NCBI GenBank assembly: GCA_025928215.1 | Contig: JAICJW010000192.1 | Location: forward strand, 1-8,496 | Direction: 5' to 3' | Source: Chloroflexia bacterium | Lineage (GTDB): Bacteria; Chloroflexota; Chloroflexia; Thermomicrobiales; JALYUS01 | DNA: 8,496 nucleotides | In this document: in pieces, positions 6,428 to 8,496 of the stretch | How positions within the stretch are numbered: position 1 is the first letter of the stretch | How the letters are laid out: every line of letters starts with the position of its first letter | Program-made: the position numbers and the translations under genes | Notes under the pieces: generated by a model | Seen by the model: the letters and a program-made list of their open reading frames with translations, nothing else | What the model was told of the DNA's origin: nothing | Database searches by the model: none

Positions 6428-7267
6428 TATTCGTTCGCGCCCGGTGTAGAGATTGAAGCGCTCGCCGCGCAGGAAGCCGATGAGGGTCATGCCGAACTCG
6501 GCGGCGAGGGAGACGGCAAGGCTGCTCGGGGCGGAGATGGCGCAGATGATCGGCACGCCCGCCGCGAGCGCCTTCTGCACCAACTCGAAACTGACGCGCC
6601 CACTGACGAGAATAATGTGGTCGTGGAGCGGTAATCTGCCATCGAGCAGCGCCCATCCGACGAGTTTATCCAGGGCATTGTGCCGCCCGATATCTTCGCG
6701 CACCGCGAGGAGGTTTCCCGTGCTGTCGAACAATCCCGCCGCATGCAGCCCACCGGTCACATCGAACAGCCCCTGCCCGGCGCGCAGGCGGTCGGGGAGG
6801 ATCGTAATGAGATCAGCGGAAACTGCCGGGCCGGGTGGCACGGCGGCCTGCCCGCGCAGATGGAGGGCATCGAGGCTCGCCTTGCCGCAGACGCCGCAGG
6901 CGCTCGTCGTCATGAAGTGGCGTTCGAGCGTGGCGAGGTCGGGCAATGCCCCGGCGCGCAGTTCGACATTGACGATGTTGTACCGCTGGTCGGCGTCAAT
7001 CTCCGGGTCCACACAGTAGGTGATGCGCCGGATTTCCGCGCGGCTGCCGATCACGCCCTCGCTGAACAGGAACCCCGCCGCCAATGCGAAATCCGCGCCC
7101 GGCGTGCGCATCGTCACCGCGACGGTGCGCCGCTCGCCTCCGGCCAGCACGCGGATTTCCAGCGGCTCCTCAGTCGCCAGATGGTCGGCATGCGGATGGG
7201 TCCGCGACCCATCAACCGTCCAGACCCGGACGCGCGTCTTGCTCGTGCGCGGCGTTTGCGTGCTCAT
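6386..7267 (-). CDS. fdhD: Formate dehydrogenase accessory sulfurtransferase FdhD
   Basis: This 293-residue FdhD/NarQ family protein moves sulfur from a cysteine desulfurase to the bis-MGD molybdenum cofactor, which formate dehydrogenase needs for activity. Conserved blocks appear in order: EEPLEIRV (33-40), RTPGADFALAAGFLFSEGVI (54-73), the sulfur-carrying C124-x2-C127 in TTSACGVCGKASL (120-132), GGLHAAGLFD (172-181), REDIGRHNALDKLVGWAL (190-207), SGRVSFELVQKA (222-233), SAPSSLAV (245-252) and GFLRGERFNLYTG (264-276). The fold normally ends about here; residues 281-293 (RTASCPEDARQRT) and the TAG at 6386-6388 are read from a repeat end. ATG at 7265-7267 is chosen because the conserved region begins soon after. 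It has no good ribosome-binding site of its own but overlaps the stop of a small upstream frame as ATGA. No formate dehydrogenase gene is visible. Confidence 0.93.
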   Translation of the reverse strand: MSTQTPRTSKTRVRVWTVDGSRTHPHADHLATEEPLEIRVLAGGERRTVAVTMRTPGADFALAAGFLFSEGVIGSRAEIRRITYCVDPEIDADQRYNIVNVELRAGALPDLATLERHFMTTSACGVCGKASLDALHLRGQAAVPPGPAVSADLITILPDRLRAGQGLFDVTGGLHAAGLFDSTGNLLAVREDIGRHNALDKLVGWALLDGRLPLHDHIILVSGRVSFELVQKALAAGVPIICAISAPSSLAVSLAAEFGMTLIGFLRGERFNLYTGRERIRTASCPEDARQRT

Positions 7268-7299
7268 ATGGCGTGTATCGCGACGACGAACCGTTGCAT
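7264..7299 (-). CDS. Possible 11-residue leader peptide coupled to fdhD
   Basis: On the minus strand a short frame starts at ATG 7297-7299 and encodes MQRFVVAIHAI, ending in a TGA that overlaps the fdhD ATG as ATGA. It is preceded by the purine-rich AGGAAAGGGG, with AGGGG about five bases from its ATG, while the fdhD ATG itself lacks such a site. The arrangement suggests that ribosomes load at the short frame and re-initiate on fdhD. It could equally be chance: eleven codons are too few to judge by composition, and no regulatory codon run is present. Confidence 0.35.
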   Translation of the reverse strand: MQRFVVAIHAI

Positions 7300-7408
7300 G
7301 TATGCCCCTTTCCTGACTGCGACGATGGTGCATCGGGTACGGAAAACGCATGGTATGATGGGAAGTATATTCGCATCGAGGGGCACATGCATCGGCAGAG
7401 GGGAAACA
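7300..7408. promoter_or_regulatory. Divergent control region between fdhD and the Uma2 gene
   Basis: This AT-richer stretch must carry promoters for both flanking genes. Candidate -10 boxes are TATGAT at 7354-7359 for the plus strand and TATACT at 7364-7369 for the minus strand, only four bases apart. No convincing -35 box lies at standard spacing for either. The 8-base string TGCATCGG occurs as a direct repeat at 7329-7336 and 7388-7395, flanking both boxes, and CGATG/CATCG forms a small palindrome at 7323-7335. These could be operator sites, but the strings are short. No Rex-type TTGTG-n-CACAA operator is visible. Confidence 0.35.
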
Positions 7409-7975
7409 ATGAGTACCGCAATCGAGCGCTACCAATTCACGGTCGCTGACTATGAACGCATGGGCGAGATGGGCATCCTTAACGAAGATGATCGGGTCGA
7501 ACTGATCGCGGGGGAGATTGTCAGGATGAGTCCGATCGGCCATCGGCATGTGGGGTGCGTCAATGCCCTGACCGATCTGCTCGCGGATGTTATTCGGCGA
7601 GAAGCGGTGATCAGTGTGCAGAATCCGATTCGCTTATCTGATGACAGCCAACCCTTGCCCGATATCGCACTCGTACGTCGCCAGGCATTTACACATACCG
7701 TGCCTGTCGCTTCCGAAGTGCTGCTCGTCATTGAAGTAGCCGATTCCTCGCGGGAATATGACCGCACGACGAAATTACCGCGCTACGCGACGGCCGGTAT
7801 CCCGGAAGCATGGCTCGTGGATCTCGGTAACGAGATGATTGAGCGATATAGCGAACCGCGCGATGGGCATTACCGTCTCGCTGCGTTCGCCACACGCGGC
7901 GAATCACTCACCTCAACGGTGCTTCCGGCGCTCACGATCCCGGTTGATCGCGTACTTGGTGCAGCGAGCGAATGA
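7409..7975 (+). CDS. Uma2 family (DUF820) PD-(D/E)XK endonuclease-fold protein
   Basis: The 188-residue product is a typical full-length Uma2 protein. Blocks in order: TVADYERMGEMGI (11-23), RVELIAGEIVRMSPIGHRH (29-47), PLPDIALV (82-89), VLLVIEVADSS (104-114), YDRTTKLPRYATAGIPEAWL (117-136) and VD (137-138). The restriction-endonuclease-like catalytic set is probably E31, D85, E109 and K122. Family members are widespread in cyanobacteria, Chloroflexota and similar bacteria, usually in many copies; their true role is poorly known and 'endonuclease' rests on fold. ATG at 7409-7411 has GAGGGG at 7398-7403, five bases upstream; the frame stays open farther upstream only as a shadow of fdhD. By eye the gene is less GC-rich and uses more A/T-ending codons than its neighbours, which suggests recent arrival. 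It is a single-gene unit, divergent from fdhD and convergent with rex (21 bp between stops). Confidence 0.92.
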   Translation: MSTAIERYQFTVADYERMGEMGILNEDDRVELIAGEIVRMSPIGHRHVGCVNALTDLLADVIRREAVISVQNPIRLSDDSQPLPDIALVRRQAFTHTVPVASEVLLVIEVADSSREYDRTTKLPRYATAGIPEAWLVDLGNEMIERYSEPRDGHYRLAAFATRGESLTSTVLPALTIPVDRVLGAASE

Positions 7976-7996
7976 ACCGAACACCATGGTCGGCGC

Positions 7997-8496
7997 TTAC
8001 TTGGGCTGCACGTAATACGTCATGCTCTGGATGGCGGCGACCGGGTCCACATCGCGCACCCAGACGCCCTCGCGGACGCGGAGGATCACCGGGGCATAGT
8101 TGAGAATCGCCCGCACCCCCCCCGCGACGAGCAGATCGGTCGTCTCCTGCGCGCCCTGAGCGGGGACGGCGACGATACCGACGCGAATCTTCTTCTCGCG
8201 CACGGTGCGGGTGATTTCCGCCGGAGCCTGCACGATGAGGTTGTCCATACCGACTGATGTGCCGATCTTGTCCGGCGCGCTGTCGAAGACGGCGGCGATG
8301 CAGAGGTTGCTGTCCTCCCAGCCCCGGTAGTGGACGACGGCCTGCCCGAGCAGTCCGAAGCCGCAGAGCGCGACTTGCCATTCGGTGTTGATCCGCAGGA
8401 TGTTCGCGATCTCCTCAAGGAGATGCTGAATGTCGTATCCCTTACCCTGTTTGCCGAATTTACCGAAGTTCGAGAGGTCACGCCGGATTTGCGCGG
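7997..8496 (-). CDS. rex: Redox-sensing transcriptional repressor Rex, N-terminus cut by window edge
   Basis: The frame is open from the right edge (first full codon at 8494) to TAA at 7997-7999 and gives 165 residues. It begins inside the recognition helix of the winged-helix DNA-binding domain (AQIRRDLSNFGKFGKQGKGY), so about the first 45 residues lie outside. The NAD(H)-binding Rossmann domain follows, with the glycine motif CGFGLLGQAV (the family usually has GxGNLG), VFDSAPDKIG, IRVGIVAVPAQGAQE, ILNYAPVILRVREGVWVRDVDP and the C-terminal domain-swap helix IQSMTYYVQPK. Rex is a homodimeric repressor that leaves its operator when NADH rises, typically controlling fermentation and respiration genes. 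An internal ATG (8246-8248) is not the start, because the DNA-binding and nucleotide-binding motifs lie upstream of it. A run of eight G (minus strand, 8116-8123) lies in the VAGGVR region without breaking the frame. Confidence 0.94.
   Translation of the reverse strand, partial: AQIRRDLSNFGKFGKQGKGYDIQHLLEEIANILRINTEWQVALCGFGLLGQAVVHYRGWEDSNLCIAAVFDSAPDKIGTSVGMDNLIVQAPAEITRTVREKKIRVGIVAVPAQGAQETTDLLVAGGVRAILNYAPVILRVREGVWVRDVDPVAAIQSMTYYVQPK

Noticed and set aside
6680..7408. Plus-strand frame fused in phase upstream of Uma2
   Set aside because: Antisense to fdhD; Uma2 family length and the GAGGGG site favour the ATG at 7409.
7268..7408. Molybdenum-cofactor riboswitch or Rex operator upstream of fdhD
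   Set aside because: Too short for the structured RNA, and no TTGTG/CACAA pair with the right spacing is present.
7268..7549. 94-codon upstream extension of FdhD on the minus strand
   Set aside because: It overlaps the Uma2 gene in antisense, has a composition unlike a protein domain, and FdhD similarity starts after 7267.
7976..7996. ACCATGGT palindrome between the Uma2 and rex stops as a terminator
   Set aside because: Arms of four bases with no loop and no T run; far too short for an intrinsic terminator.

Overview
The window is compact, GC-rich bacterial chromosome: eight apparently complete genes, two genes cut by the window edges, and no gene-free stretch longer than about 180 bases. 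The gene types (oligoendopeptidase F-like M3 peptidase, Rex, PEP-synthase/PPDK regulatory protein, FdhD, a Uma2/DUF820 nuclease), the high GC content and the dispersed CGCAGAG-type inverted repeats fit a Chloroflexota-like bacterium (for example the Thermomicrobia/Sphaerobacter side). This placement is an inference from gene style and is not proven; no rRNA or other marker gene is present.

Layout. Bases 1-356 (+) hold the C-terminal end of an M3-family oligopeptidase. It converges with a tight minus-strand series that reads, in transcription order from right to left: fdhD (7267-6386), the dikinase regulator ppsR (6265-5381), a gamma-glutamyltransferase-family Ntn hydrolase (5201-3531), an endonuclease III-type DNA glycosylase (3534-2749), a histidine phosphatase (2756-2004), an RNase Z/YhfI-like metallo-beta-lactamase-fold hydrolase (2011-1172) and a class I SAM methyltransferase (1164-373). 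The last five are fused by a 4-bp ATGA overlap, two 8-bp overlaps and a 7-bp gap, so they are very probably one translationally coupled operon. To the right of fdhD is a 141-bp divergent control region, then a plus-strand Uma2 nuclease gene (7409-7975), which converges on the C-terminal 165 codons of the redox repressor gene rex (7997-8496, minus strand, entering from the right edge).

The genes do not form one evident pathway. The five-gene operon groups household hydrolases and repair enzymes. fdhD (formate dehydrogenase maturation), rex (NADH/NAD+ sensing) and ppsR (control of pyruvate-PEP interconversion) share a loose redox and central-carbon theme, but that link is inference.

The most interesting points are: (i) a MITE-like 146-bp element with near-perfect 30-bp inverted ends between ppsR and the GGT-like gene, and a second, decayed copy about 1.1 kb away whose right end has become the last 13 codons and stop codon of fdhD; (ii) a GGT-family enzyme that keeps the autoprocessing Thr but appears to have replaced three residues that bind gamma-glutamate in the E. 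coli enzyme; (iii) an 11-codon upstream reading frame whose stop overlaps the fdhD start as ATGA. I see no CRISPR array, tRNA, rRNA, intact transposase, phage gene or clear terminator, and no defence or biosynthetic system beyond the single Uma2 gene.
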